From NCBI GenBank assembly GCA_964036315.1, contig OZ038492.1:42648022-42712021 (forward strand): a stretch of DNA of 64,000 nucleotides, read 5' to 3'. The notes under the pieces were generated by a model. It saw only the letters and a list, made by a program, of their open reading frames with translations. It was not told the origin of the DNA and ran no database searches. A program made the position numbers and the translations under genes. The stretch comes from Acanthosepion esculentum (taxonomy: Eukaryota > Mollusca > Cephalopoda > Sepiida > Sepiidae). Positions 36,300-49,017 of this stretch are shown piece after piece (the stretch's first letter is position 1; each line of letters begins with the position of its first letter).

Positions 36300-37265
36300 G
36301 GGCAGAATTTATAGAGTCAGGAAGAGACCATTATCGTTATAGGTAAGTTCCCATAACAGAAATTCAGTAAGAATCCAGGAAATTGTGAAGAACCATAATC
36401 GTCAACATCCTGAACGTACTATATACTAAAAAGAGAAGAATCACAATCATTGACGCAAAGACAAAAATATTTTTCTTGTCACCAAAATTTTGTATTTACT
36501 CTCGTCAGTCGTAGTAGAGACACGATGATACGACAATTACTCTGCGAAGCCCTAACAATTTCCATCTATACATTTATTCTGTTGATAAAAACATTGGAAT
36601 TCTTTGCTGCCTATACTAATTGTTGCGACCAAGTAATTGGTTAAGGAATAAAAAACAAGAGGTTGCAGTTAAATAGTGTATTGAACAGTAAATACAACAG
36701 AAGCGGGTTAGACAATTTGGGAGTGTGTGTCGGTTGACCAGCGTTCAGTCTATATCACCGTTTCCACCGAGGCTTACTTTCCTACTAATTTTATAGTAAG
36801 TGGAAAAGTCCACGATAAACTCATTAGAGGGAGCACACAGCAATACTAATCAGTTATGTGATTACTGCCGTGTCACGTGACTAGTAAATTAAAGGATAAT
36901 TAACCTCACACTTTTGGCAGTCATGTTTTATTACTCGCGTGGGTATCTGAAAGCTTACATCATTATATATTGATTTATTTGTAATAGCGTCCCATTGTTT
37001 CTTATAATTAAACGTTCCGCCCTTTTATTGTGTTTATTATATTTGGCAATCTTCAGCAGAATTTAGGCTGAACCCTTTCTTCAGTTAACTGCGGTAGGCT
37101 GCTCTCATCCTGCTGTCTACATTAAGGAACAAAGTTCGTAGAGGTTAATACTTCTGGGCTAATTAGGCAGTGTGGAGTTATTTTCTTTTAATTAGTCCTA
37201 GGTATGACGATAAAGTACACCCGGCAGCAAAAACACTGATCGGGATACTGGAGGTTTCAGGAGCC
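36300..37265. other. unassigned
   Basis: Nothing recognised; moderately unique-looking sequence. Confidence 0.35.
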
Positions 37266-37375
37266 TGGAACCACCTCTTAATTGCTGTTTTTCCCGGGTC
37301 CTCCCTGACCCGGGGTAGTAACATCTGTTAAGGTCCCAGCTATGGGTAAATAGTGACCCCCAAACAAAAAGAAAA
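37266..37375 (+). repeat. dispersed repeat with CCCGGGTC...GACCCGGG hairpin
   Basis: CCCGGGTCCTCCCTGACCCGGG forms a 7-bp perfect hairpin at about 37303-37317, followed by GTTAAGGTCCCAGCTATGGG and TAAATAGTGACCCCCAA. The same sequence in reverse occurs at 15484-15560. The CTATGGGTAAATAG core is also in the tRNA-derived SINEs. Confidence 0.55.
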
Positions 37376-39320
37376 CACTATATAAGTATAAAAATACATC
37401 TTAATCGTGAACATAACAATAGTATATTTTTATATATATAATAATGACCAAAATATATTTATAGTAAAACGAAGCCATAATAAGGTGTTCAAATTATTTA
37501 AATTTCTGCATTAATGTTCAGAGTGGTTGATATGCCAACTAACCAACCTACTAACCAACATGAAAGAATTCTTTCGTGATATTAATCGATATAATATCCT
37601 ACAATTTCTTAAAGAAATCAAACTTCAACAAAACTACAACATAAACACACGCATCAACGCCTCAAGTAATTATGTCTCCACAAACATGTATATGCACAAA
37701 AGCTGAGTATCGCCTACCATGTGTTCAGTTGTGAAAGCAGAATAACATTATATTTTTATTACTTGAAAGCTCCCTAGAAAATTAAATTTTAGCATTAAAT
37801 GACGCATTTGATGTTGATATACCGTTAAACAAGCAAATCAGCCAGTCAATGTTTTAATTAGAAGGAAATTAACTGAAAATTGTCCTTTTCGTAATAACTC
37901 ACCACTCGGAAAAGTATTCATCCTTCTGGTGATTAGACAAGGTAAAAATAGATGGGTGCATGTCTACTTTATTAGCATCGTCGCTGGCATGTTTGAATTT
38001 TTAACTCTAAAAATGACACACGTGTTAGAAATCGTTCCTTGTTTCTGGTACAATGTAACAAGATATAACTTGGTTAATAGCACTATCAAACCGCTGTAGA
38101 ACTTGTGGGTTAGCTCATTTTGCTACGCAAAAGCAACCATATTCTCTCTCTTTTTAGCACTTTTTCACTCTTGCTTCCTAATGTAGTCGACCTACAGACG
38201 GAACACTGAGGCACGTTTGCGTTCTTAGGTCTTTTGTTGACTTTTGAACTCTCACGCACATACACACAAGTGTCTATCACATAAGCTTGTTTCATGCACA
38301 CACAAACAAACACATTCTTCTTATAGTTAGTTTTAATGTTTCCTTATTTTTTCCTTTCATTACAATTGTATACACATCTTAATACACATGTGATTGTTTT
38401 ATATTCATTATTTTCTTTTCTTATTTTTACTCGGGATCACATTGAATCCGCCAATATTGTTTGCGCGGAAAAATGTTCCAGGAACTCACATATATAGTTA
38501 ATATAAAATGCCTATACACATAACAACCTAAGAAGAGATATCCGGCAACAGACTGTCACGAAGAACGTAGTAATCGCCGATAATGATTTTCTTAATCATA
38601 GAACTAACCAATATAATGAAGTTCATAATAGTAATAAAACAGGGATTTTTCTTGGGATTCTGGTACGGAAGACCATAATCATAGAGTAATAGTGGTAGGT
38701 TTGACTCACGAATTGCGCAGTTGTACAGCCGTCTGCCAAATAAAGATGCTTCTGACTCTGACTTGAGATCAGAAGGTATTTTCAGAGATATAAGGAAAAC
38801 TTATATCATTAGCCGGCGCCAAATTATTTATGAATTCAAACCTGTATCCTTCAACCAGCGAAGTCGTTGAAATAAAATTAAGAGAATCTGTTGTAATAAA
38901 TTAAGCCCCCCTTAACAAGGATCTCCGAAACAAAAATTAATTAACTTTCTATATCAGAGATAAGTGAAAAAAATGTTTCCTGCTACAGCTTTTAATGTGC
39001 GTGTTTTTGTTTGATTATCTTATATTTAAATTTTTTTCTTAGATTATGAATTTGATTTGCATTAAAAGTCAATATATCACTATTAACGAATGGAAGTGCA
39101 TAAGATATACATTAATATATTCAATATAAATGATGAAGGACAAAATAGAACGGAAATAATACATTCCCCGATCAAAGCAAATAATAAGAAGCATTTAAAA
39201 CAACCTCATCATGATTATTAGCCATGGAATCCCCGAAAGAAATAATATTATTCGTGTATCATAGTCGCCAAGAACGGAAATGGCATCCTCACGTACAGTA
39301 GACATGATTGATATTCAATG
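37376..39320. other. unassigned
   Basis: Nothing recognised. Confidence 0.35.
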
Positions 39321-39965
39321 CGATCCAAAAGCATATATTCTATATAATTTAGTTTAAATTATATTAACCCCACATAGACATTATTAACAATATCACCCAA
39401 AAGCATATTCTGTATATTTTACATTACATTATATGAACCCATATATATTGTTAATAATGCTAAACAAGTACATATATTTTATATATTTTATTTTAAATTA
39501 TATGAACTCCTCATATATATTGTTAATAATGCGACACAAAGGCATATATTCTACATATTTTACTTAATAATGATATGAACCCATCATATATATATAATTA
39601 ATTCAACACCCAAGAATTTATTCTATATATTTTATTTAAAATTATATGAACGTTTCACATACAATTTTAATAATGTGATCCAAATGCATATATTCTATAT
39701 ATTTTACTTTAAATTATATGAACCCCTCAAATATATTATTAATTCGATCCAAAGGAAAATATTCTATATACTTTATTTTACATTATAAAAACCCTCACAT
39801 ATATTGTTATTAATTCAACTCAAAAGCATATTTTCTTTAAAGTATATGAACAATCACATATATTATTATATCGACCCATAAGCACATATTCTATATATTT
39901 TATTTTAAATTATATGTACCCTCATAGATATTGTTAATAATGCGACATAAATGCATATATTACAT
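39321..39965. repeat. about 71-bp AT-rich satellite, nine to ten copies
   Basis: Unit landmark (C/G)GAxCCAAAxGCATATATTC recurs at about 39321, 39394, 39462, 39532, 39604, 39675, 39745, 39816, 39872 and 39943. Each unit also has TTTTAxTTTAAATTATATGAAC and CATATATATTGTTAATAAT. Copies are more diverged than in the 140-bp satellite and one unit has lost about 15 bases. Confidence 0.9.
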
Positions 39966-41010
39966 GAGGTAGTATGTGTTTTTCTTCAAATTCCAGCATT
40001 ATTTGTTTGCTTTCGCTAAGAATGTTTGAACCGCGTACTCTTCATATACGTCTGTGATAAAACAGATATTCAGGAAAACCTGCGCAAAAAGCAACCTTTA
40101 ATTCTGATATAAAGTGACTCGTTACCAATGAAAGAAAAAAATACACGCAAGAAGACGCGTTTCTTGAAAAACACGAAACGGCACTCATTGACGCTCGAGG
40201 ACGTAGTACGAGAAAAAAAAAGCCCAATGCCTGCTTCCAGATATATCCTTATTAATAAATGAAACAGTTCTTTTACAATGGCTTATGAAAAACGAAAGCG
40301 CTCATAAGACATTGAAAAGTTATGTTCAAACTCGGCCCGGAAACCAGGAAAATAGTCTGAACCGAACAAAAATTATACAAAGAATAGATTCCGAAGAGCG
40401 TTGGGTATATAAAGACTTTTCTGAAAGTTATAGATATTTTTCTACAAACTAATTTCCCCATACTTTTTTTTCATTTTCTATTTTTTCAAGCGTTTCAGAA
40501 AGTGTTGCCTTTGTACCCTCCAGTAGTTTTCTGAAACACAATAGGCATTCATGCAAAAAACAAATAACAATGATAAGGAAATTAGTGTGAAGAAAAACAG
40601 CTACAATGGCGAAAATCACTTATTTTTTTTATGCATTCGCTTTTCGTCTATATATATATATATATGATTAATACAAGTATATTTTTTTTTTACTTAGCTG
40701 ACTCCAGACACTATAGTTTCATACTCTCATGTGCCTACTAGAAGGCGGTGTCTTAAGTGATGGATAGTCGGAATTATTCTCTAAATTCTGTAAACGTGGT
40801 GGTTGTAATAAAAGGGTATCGGTGATTCGTTTAAATGGTCAAAGAGTGCAAAATTAATAAAGGAAGCTCAATACGTTTGGGCGTGTTTTGTTATTGGTAC
40901 GTTTTCTTCGGCTTATCAAAACTTTGCATATATTTTTAAAAAAATATTTTTAGATTGTAAAATGTATCTTTTGTGAAATAATAATGATTTAGTGATATAA
41001 GTCTTACTAA
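39966..41010. other. unassigned
   Basis: A short (TA)n at about 40650-40666; nothing else recognised. Confidence 0.35.
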
Positions 41011-41011
41011 T

Positions 41012-41069
<58 letters not shown>
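41011..41069. repeat. (AGAT)n microsatellite, tail of a SINE
   Basis: About 14 AGAT units. On the minus strand it reads (ATCT)n directly after the SINE body that ends at 41070. Confidence 0.95.
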
Positions 41070-41293
41070 TGAACCCATAGCCGGCGGAGAAGAGGTGAAT
41101 TCACATCTTTCTAAGGGTATTTCGCATAAGTGAATATAATGAACCTAATGAGTAATTGCATATTACTCCACCTGCACATTCAACATGGAATATCAAAGCG
41201 ATCACCACATCTAGGAACTGACCAGGCTCGATGTTGCTTAATTTCGATGATCGTACGGGAACTGGTGTTTCAACGTGACAGGGGCGGTCGGTA
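41070..41293 (-). mobile_element. composite 5S rRNA-tRNA SINE, best-preserved 5S part
   Basis: Minus strand from 41293: ACCGACCGCCCCTGTCACGT, TGAAACACCAGTTCCCGTAC, GATCATCG, AAATTAAGCAACATCGAGCC, TGGTCAGTTCCTAGATG, GTGATCGCTTTGATATTCCA. This follows metazoan 5S rRNA almost end to end and includes the internal promoter region. It is fused near 41185 to a tRNA-like unit (GCAGGTGGAGTAATATGCA ... ATTCACTTATGCGAAATACC) and a body ending CCGGCTATGGGTTC, then the (ATCT)n tail. Not a functional 5S gene: substitutions and no T-run terminator. Confidence 0.8.
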
Positions 41294-42754
41294 AATTTCC
41301 TAAAAAGATAATCTTAACTCATTTCTACTAGACACGTACAATTTTAATGCTTTCAAAATCTCGTGATACTATTCATTCTAGAAATGAAACCCTATTCAGG
41401 AGATATATTTAACAGACTACACCAAATTATGCCCAGATTCCAAAATAACGAACAGCTTCGAGGACTGAACTAAGAAAGAATGGGATGAATACAAACATGC
41501 AACATTAGCATTAAAGCCTCCAATATACAGACAAATACAATTTACTCATATACTCGCATGACCAAACAAGTAACATCCCACCATAACCGATCAAACCAAG
41601 AACTTTTACGTATCATGACGGATGTGTAGGGCTTTAGACGTGTGAAAACGTAGAAATAAACGACCTTCAAAGACGGCTCTACATTTTTTTCTTATTTAGT
41701 AGATTTCATTCAAATTGAAAGATATGAATTTCAAAAATTCGTTGCGTAACAACATCACACAAAATTTTTTGATTGTCTTGTTTGTCACAATACAACCGAA
41801 TCAATTGCGTTAGTATGATAGAAAATGCAATTCATCTACATATGAGAACGAGTGTGTCGTGTAATTAGGTAGTTTTATGTATGCGTGTAAGTTCCTAGCA
41901 GTTGGCAGCAGGCAAGCAAGAAAGCTGTGTCAATAATACTGCTTACGTTTGTAAACAAACTCAGCACGCATGGTTTTTGTGTTTCTTAACTCAACTTCTC
42001 TTAGCCTTTTTGTAACTTAGTATACTCGAATAAATATGCGAAAATGTGAGCAATTAATTATGGTTTGAAAATTTCAGTCTGTATAACGAACAAAAGACGC
42101 TAGTCAAAGTTTAACTGAAAAACTGAAATAAATGTTTTGGGCGAAATAATACGAGAGCGTTTATAACCGACAAATCGGCTCCTATATTACTAAAAGTTAG
42201 ATTATTATTAAACTCATAGGTTTATTGGTTAAAAAAATATTTTCTCAATTTTTAAATATGTATTTTAAGGAGGGAAATATTGTTGATTATTTTCTGGGTG
42301 AGCCTTTAAATTTTCGCAGCAGACAACAAACATTAATTGACTGTAAATTCAAAGTGCCACAGCGCGTTTGTGATAACGTCGCTGATTGGCTAATAAACAC
42401 AAATATAAAAATTCAAATCGAAACCTTCAAAATTCACAAACAATGTGTTGATCTCTGTGTGAGCAGATTTTGTTGCAAAAATCAGTTTAAGTGAATACAA
42501 CGTAAATCTATTGTATTTTTTTTACAATTTACGGACGTCTGTTGAACGTTTATTCGGACTTGAAGTGGAACTCGTGTATACAATCAATTGCTAAATATGT
42601 CAGTTCATTGTACTGCTTCAGTAAGTATCTGGCACTTGCTAGTATAATATTTGTTTATCACAGACAGATCCGAGAAAAAATGGAATATTGCTGTTATATT
42701 TGAAGTGCAGCTGCCCAGTGCAAATGCACCTACGCGTCCTTGTGTATGATGAAT
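41294..42754. other. unassigned; contains an 89-codon open frame of unknown nature
   Basis: The plus frame at 42225-42494 (RVCDNVADWLINTNIKIQ, HKQCVDLCVSRFCCKN) is not a microsatellite and not an obvious transposon fragment. I recognise no domain; it has an in-frame Met but no supporting splice or promoter evidence. Confidence 0.2.
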
Positions 42755-43080
42755 TATTTTATCATCCTACAACCTCCTTCCTACAGACGACACTTCACAA
42801 ACTTCTCGCTGCTCCATTGTTATCTTCATGAAAGGTCTTCTGACAAACTTCATTCCTTGCTTCTACCATCCATCAACTTTGAGGTTCAGATCCGCCATAC
42901 CACATACACGTGAATGAATCACCAGCATGCCCTTCGTATTCCATTAATAAAAAGTAAGTTCCACTCAGATAACTTCTTACCAAAGACTATTACTTTGTGG
43001 AAAAGACTCGGCAAGTTGCTTTCCGACCACTATAAATATTTACCTTTTCAAGTCTAGGGTTAATCATTTTTGTTCACAGA
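42755..43080 (+). mobile_element. jockey/CR1-type LINE fragment, C-terminal region
   Basis: In broken frames: HPTTSFLQT, LAAPLLSS (corrupted TLLYRYFHGK), SDKLHSLLLPSINF-like, RIPLIKSKFHSDNFLPKTIT, LWKRLGKLLSDHYKY and FKSRVNHF. The same 3' coding block as at 11.4-11.7 kb and 57.4-57.7 kb. Confidence 0.75.
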
Positions 43081-43428
43081 TAACTTCATGAACTGCACTT
43101 CTTATTTTTTTCTCACGCACATACAAAATCACACAGACATCCTCCACCATGAATGTCACCTGAGCCTTGTCTCCGGTGAACATGTGTGCTAAAATATTTA
43201 TTTAATAAAATGACACGTCTGCAGTTGTCATTGACTAAACCAATTGCTGAAGTATCTGTTCACCACTGTCGGGTTACCTCCTCCTAATATTTGAAACTGC
43301 TCCCAGGAGACGTTCTCGGGACTATAAATACTCTGCGAAAAATTTTTATCTTTCTCTTGTGATCTTATCCGCTTATTCGTCAACATGTACCCTCCAGCGG
43401 AGAACGCATTCCCTTTGAAAACGCATGC

Positions 43429-43433
<5 letters not shown>
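43081..43433. other. unassigned
   Basis: Nothing recognised. Confidence 0.35.
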
Positions 43434-43506
<73 letters not shown>

Positions 43507-43521
43507 TACATACATACATAC
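43434..43521. repeat. (AC)n then (CATA)n microsatellite
   Basis: About 34 AC units followed by five CATA units. Confidence 0.95.
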
Positions 43522-44995
43522 ACACGTACGCACATTCACTCACTACACATATTTTGGACCAAAACGGTTTCAACATAAATTTGTTACACATTATTCTCTT
43601 GTCACCTGTATACCTTTTTGTTAGTACATTATCATTTGTTTGTACATATATATTGGTTCTTATCGTTTCTTCCATTTATTTACGCCGACTCACATCCTGA
43701 GTCTGCCATGTTTGTGGTGGGTATTTCAGGAGACATACGTATTTATCTCTCAGCGCATACACCGGCCAGCAACACAACCCTCTTCAATATCTTAGGCCGA
43801 ACCACTATCCAATACCGTAACAAACCGACAATTATTTGCCTTCTTCCGAGCAAAGTAAATGCTTATACACTCATATATAAGCACCCAGTATTTAGCTATT
43901 CACGAATCGAGTCAGAGCATTAAGACACGCACAAACACAATACAGATTTTTCCAACAAATTTTGATATATCATAAAAATCAGTCGTCCCTGCCTGTCACT
44001 GCTTATTCAGATGTCTACTGGGTGTGCAAAAGTAGGTATACACTAATGAAGAAGGAAAACATTCGCACAAACTGTATTGTACAGATTATAAATAATAACA
44101 TATCAATAATAAACATAGCAATCTCTCAAATGTTTCAACTCTTTGCTCACGTCATTCACACACTCCTCTTTATCTGTAAAATTATTATTATTATTTATTA
44201 AAAAATAATCATTTTAATAAATGTATTATAATAATTATTATGAAAATAGAAATGTTAAAAATGATGTAATAAATTCTAGTACTAAATGAATTCTAAAGCC
44301 ACAATTATGATACTGGTATACCTACATTTGCAGTCCCCTCTATTTTTGGTATCAGTGGATTTTTCTTAAACCGTTCTTGGTAAAAAATAAATTTTCAGCG
44401 TCCTCAATATTAACGATTTGCTTATATAATTGTCTGACATATCGCTGCTTATTCATCTCTTACACAAAATTAATTACTTCATTTTCTGTAACTGACATCC
44501 GAAATAAGATTTTTCTTTTATACGATCAAGGTATTTACCGTCGCTATATTTGAATAAAACGTTAACGAAAGTTGATGGGCTGGCACCAGTACAAAAAAAT
44601 GTAATAAAGCTTCACATTTGATTTCAAAATAGACATGGGGGCGGGGACAAATGACTTTTTGATTTGCTTGCGATAATCTGCATAACTCCTGCTGAGGTGC
44701 CAAAACTTTGAACCATTTGCTTCAATAATCTCTAATGTTCTAATATCGACAATGTTCTTTCTGGCTACGCTGCATCCATTTTTTTTTCTATTAATTTCTT
44801 TCAGTAAAAATATTTTTCTTCTCTTCATTCTTTAGAATGGTTTTCGTATTTTGTTCATTTGTTGTTTCCATATTCTTCGCATTATTGTTCTATTTTCTTC
44901 CAACCCCAGGAGAGCTTCTGCGACAACGGAATTTACGCAAGATTTCCCTTAATGGAAATAACAGTAATGCGAACCTACTGTAAAAGAGGGGATAG

Positions 44996-45000
<5 letters not shown>
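43522..45000. other. unassigned
   Basis: Frames of 101 and 79 codons at 43618-44201 lack recognisable motifs. A short (ATT)n lies at 44178-44197. Confidence 0.35.
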
Positions 45001-45041
<41 letters not shown>

Positions 45042-45234
45042 GAGAGACTGAGAAAGAGAGACAAAGAGAGACAAAGACAGGGATAGGCAATGGGAATGGT
45101 AAAAAGTAGAAAGAGGGAAAGAGAGGGGAAAGGAGAATAAAAGAAATAGAAGATAAGAATGAGGAAACGGAGCTGAGAAAGAAATCTACAATGAATGCCA
45201 CAGAGATACATGAATAAACACAGTGATACATATT

Positions 45235-45266
<32 letters not shown>

Positions 45267-45316
45267 GATATATATATATACGTAAGATATTTAGATACAT
45301 AGTTATTTATAGACTG

Positions 45317-45353
<37 letters not shown>

Positions 45354-45703
45354 AAGAGAGACAGAGACAGAGATATATAGATGTATAAATAGATTGATAG
45401 AATTGAAGAGACTCTGATAGATAAATAGAAAGATAGATTTGAAGAGAGTATGACAGATAAATAGATAGAATTGAAGTGACAGTGATAGAGAGGTAGGTAT
45501 GTATGTAGGTAGATAGATAGATACATAGATAGATAGATAGAGAGAGAGATCGATTGACGAAGGTCTGAAGATCGAGAAATATAAAAGGAGTGGCAATAGA
45601 AACATAATGGAGAAAAAAAGATAAACTTTATAAAGTGAAAAATTGAAATGGTAAAAAGCACTAGTTTTGGCAATAGAAATGGCATACTTATAAAAGAAAG
45701 CGT

Positions 45704-45773
<70 letters not shown>

Positions 45774-45775
45774 TT
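45001..45775. repeat. compound purine-rich and TA microsatellite block
   Basis: (GA)n at 45001-45060, degenerate GA-rich to 45170, (AC)n at 45236-45258, (TA)n at 45258-45281 and 45319-45336, (GA)n at 45336-45360, many GATA-type units at 45370-45550, (TA)n at 45706-45770. The 272-codon minus-strand frame is this low-complexity DNA read as Ser/Leu/Tyr/Ile. Confidence 0.9.
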
Positions 45776-46427
45776 GATGCATCCAATAACCAAAAAATGC
45801 TATTTTTAAAAGAGTGCTCAATACTGTGTAGATCAAATATAATTATTTATTCGAATATTATAACATAAATATGTTATAAAATCACCAAAAATATCCATTG
45901 TTTTTTTAAGGGCCGTGGACTTCTATTTCCTGTTTCGTCGCTTTTTTGCGTGTTTATATATCTAAACATGTCTACGTGTTTGTGTATTATAATCTGATTG
46001 TGCTTGGATTGACTTTTGCAAGATTTCACCGTCCCCTGCGCACATCGTCACTTCAAATGTATTTAAGTTGTAACGAAGCTCAGAGCAACATTAGATTTTA
46101 ACGTTTATTCTAACTTAATTATTGGCCTTTCAATAAAAACAAAATAAATAACAAAACATATATTTTTTCCTCAGTTTTTTCTTTAAATAGTTTTATAATT
46201 TTTAAAATTAAATACAGATTAAATTTAAAATTTATAATTGGTAATATTGAATTTTATAGTAAAATTTAATATTAATTAGTTAGATTCAATTCTATTTTAG
46301 TCTATCCCTACTATTAAAGAATTAATTAATTATTATAACCAAGGTTCGTTGTCAAGTTTTTGAATTCTCATATACTTGTATTTTGATTAGTCATTCCAGC
46401 TTATGTAACAGCGTTTCTTTTTGCGAG
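45776..46427. other. unassigned AT-rich
   Basis: Nothing recognised. Confidence 0.35.
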
Positions 46428-46480
46428 GGGTGTTTGAATGATTTGAACCTTTTAAAACCCTTTATTCGACATTCAACACC

Positions 46481-46535
46481 ATCACTTGATAAGACACCAG
46501 AAGTGTTGAAACGAAATGGATATTTTTGTAGTGAT
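46481..46535 (+). ncRNA. decayed hammerhead-ribozyme-like fold (type I)
   Basis: The order is that of a type I hammerhead. Stem I: ATCAC (46481-46485) with GTGAT (46531-46535), 5 bp. Core 1: TTGATAA (46486-46492) where the ribozyme has CUGANGA, so two changes. Stem II: GACAC (46493-46497) with GTGTT (46503-46507), 5 bp counting one G-U, loop CAGAA. Core 2: GAAA (46508-46511) intact. Stem III: ACGAAA (46511-46516) with TTTTGT (46524-46529), 6 bp with one G-U. Then A at 46530 in the cleavage position. Hammerheads are known in Penelope-like elements. The C3 and G8 changes predict no activity here. Confidence 0.4.
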
Positions 46536-46574
46536 TATATAACATATTTACGTTATAATTTTCGAATAAATAAT

Positions 46575-46753
<179 letters not shown>

Positions 46754-47209
46754 TTGTCTGTTAAAATTTACTCTTTCTCTTAAATGTTTTCTCAGGAAAA
46801 TAGGTTTCTCAAGTAAAGTAAGTGTTATCTCCCTTTCCTTCCTAACCTTTAATTTGGAGTAAAATCGAAAATTTCAACATCATGTTTATGTCATTATTTC
46901 CTTTTCAAGTGACCGGTGATATCCATTTTAGTTATTGGTGTTCTTGGAAATACTCAAGTGATATGCTTTATCTTATCTGGTCCAATTTTTGAAGTGAATG
47001 TGTAGCGGCAGTCCTCATTTTCCCGAAAAGGATGATCTTTGCAATGACCCTAAGGTTTCATTCGCTTTGTATGGATAAAATATGAATATACTTATGCACA
47101 CATATTACTTTCTTTCGTTTTTTTTTATATTATGATGAGAAATCATTTTAAGAGAATAAAATATAGGAGAAAGAAAATATGAAAACATATCTATGTATCT
47201 ATGTATCTA

Positions 47210-47210
<1 letters not shown>
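46754..47210. other. unassigned
   Basis: Nothing recognised. Confidence 0.35.
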
Positions 47211-47275
<65 letters not shown>

Positions 47276-47321
47276 TTACATGGTTATATATACAATATTT
47301 TGGTAACACACAGACAGGACG

Positions 47322-47380
<59 letters not shown>

Positions 47381-47403
47381 ATATATGTGTGTGTGTGTGT
47401 GTG
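47211..47403. repeat. (AC)n ... (TA)n(TG)n microsatellites
   Basis: (AC)n at 47211-47272, (TA)n at 47331-47366, (TG)n at 47367-47380 and 47387-47403. Confidence 0.95.
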
Positions 47404-48434
47404 TATAATTACACATATACCTATGTTTACAGTACGACTCATAGTTTCATAGCTTTGCCAATTATCAGATACAAAAAGTTATGAACTTTTCAATACGGTT
47501 GTTGTTTTCAAATTAATGGGTCTCATGGGAGCAAGGCTACATTGTATGTGGATTCAAAGTACAAGGTTATTATAAATATGACACCATGTTGGGGCATATA
47601 TTCGAAATATCGAGTGTTGGTAGGTGGGGTTATGAATAATCAAGCGTGGTCTCCCCTTGTTTTGTTACTCTCCTCTTTCAGAGTGCTATTTCTGTTTACT
47701 GGGACGATAGAAGGACACTATAGGTGAACATTGCATTCTCAGTTGTATAAAGCTTTCTTAAAAGTTTACATCTGCGTCCTTTTTCATTACAGGTGGATAT
47801 CGAAAATTAATTAAAGTTTTTAATAGTAAATTTGATAGGGATATTGATCCATTAATGTGAATCGAGTCATCGGGGAAGATTATTGCCATAGGATCTAAAA
47901 AAGCGGCCGAAGTTAACAAATAATAAGCGCGTTGGAGTAAAGAAAAGAAAAAATAAACAATAATAAATAATAATAAAAGAAACGTTAGCTTAAAACCGTT
48001 AATCGCTAGGACAGTGTAAGGGAAGTAACTGGAAATCATAAAAATAAATAAGTAATTATTACAGGCAGGTCATTGGGGTATTACAGAGATGAGAGGATAA
48101 TTGCTCTAGTCAGCATTGAAATATTTGAGCAGAGTTTTCCTCCTCTGCCTGCAAGCAGTCATAAGCAATTTTCACATATTCAGCAGATTATGATTATCGA
48201 TGTGTTTGAGACTAGTCCGTTTTTCTAATAGGCACAGAGTACATTTAACCTTGCTGAGGTTAAAAAGAGATGAGATGAGATCCTAATTTACTACAGGTGT
48301 GTAGCTATTAGTCTTGATTTCCCAGAAAAATTAAGAGAGTGCCGTACTATTTGAATATTGTTTATTGGTATGAATCAATGTATGACGATTAAGAATTTCA
48401 ATTAACAGAAATTTGAACTTTGCTAACCAGACGC
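47404..48434. other. unassigned
   Basis: Nothing recognised. Confidence 0.35.
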
Positions 48435-48517
48435 TTCTCTGTAGCTAAATGGTATAGCACATCAGAACAAATGACGGTTTCCTTAGAGGAATACAGGTTC
48501 GATTCCTGTCGGCGAAC
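48435..48517 (+). tRNA. tRNA-like cloverleaf with long variable arm, probably pseudogene or SINE head
   Basis: Acceptor TTCTCTG (48435-48441) pairs with CGGCGAA (48510-48516) at 6 of 7 positions. D stem GCTA/TAGC (48444-48447, 48455-48458) with loop AATGGTA. Anticodon stem CATCA/TGACG (4 of 5) with 7-base loop GAACAAA. Variable arm of about 16 bases with TTCC/GGAA stem (type II, as in Leu, Ser). T stem ACAGG/CCTGT perfect with loop TTCGATT. A box TAGCTAAATGG and B box GGTTCGATTCC both fit consensus. Position 33 is A instead of the near-universal U, and the would-be anticodon ACA does not suit a type II tRNA. No clear T-run terminator follows. Confidence 0.4.
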
Positions 48518-48673
48518 TCATATTTTCTACAAAATTTTTCGAACATTCTGGCCCAAAAATGTAATTAATACTGTTTAATTAAAAATCAGAACATTTACTT
48601 AAATAAATTTTATCTATAAAAATAACGTATAACCAGAAAATATATTAAATATTGTTGGACTTAAACCGCTTCA

Positions 48674-48676
<3 letters not shown>
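48518..48676. other. unassigned
   Basis: AT-rich; nothing recognised. Confidence 0.3.
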
Positions 48677-48756
<80 letters not shown>

Positions 48757-48857
48757 ATTTCAAGTGTTATCACATTGGACAGTTCTTATTTAAAATAGAG
48801 GTCCCATAAGTGTAAACTATAATAACCTTTGAAATAGTAAACGTTGGTTTAAAAAAT

Positions 48858-48912
<55 letters not shown>

Positions 48913-48932
48913 TACACGCACACACATACACA

Positions 48933-49014
<82 letters not shown>
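48677..49014. repeat. (TA)n arrays enclosing a 107-base foldback
   Basis: (TA)n at 48677-48753, 48861-48909 and 48938-49014. Between the first two, CATTTCAAGTGTTAT and ATAACCTTTGAAATA form an imperfect inverted repeat. The last array abuts the left end of the Penelope-like element at 49015. Confidence 0.85.

Positions 49015-49017
<3 letters not shown>

Noticed and set aside
41187..41293. functional 5S rRNA gene
   Set aside because: Several substitutions, no terminator, and fusion to a tRNA-like module with a SINE body.
42225..42494. 89-codon frame as a small host gene
   Set aside because: No recognised domain, no splice, promoter or conservation evidence; left as unassigned.
44975..45836. 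272- and 177-codon minus-strand frames, the longest in the window
   Set aside because: Low-complexity GA, GATA and TA repeats without domain content; no gene is supported.
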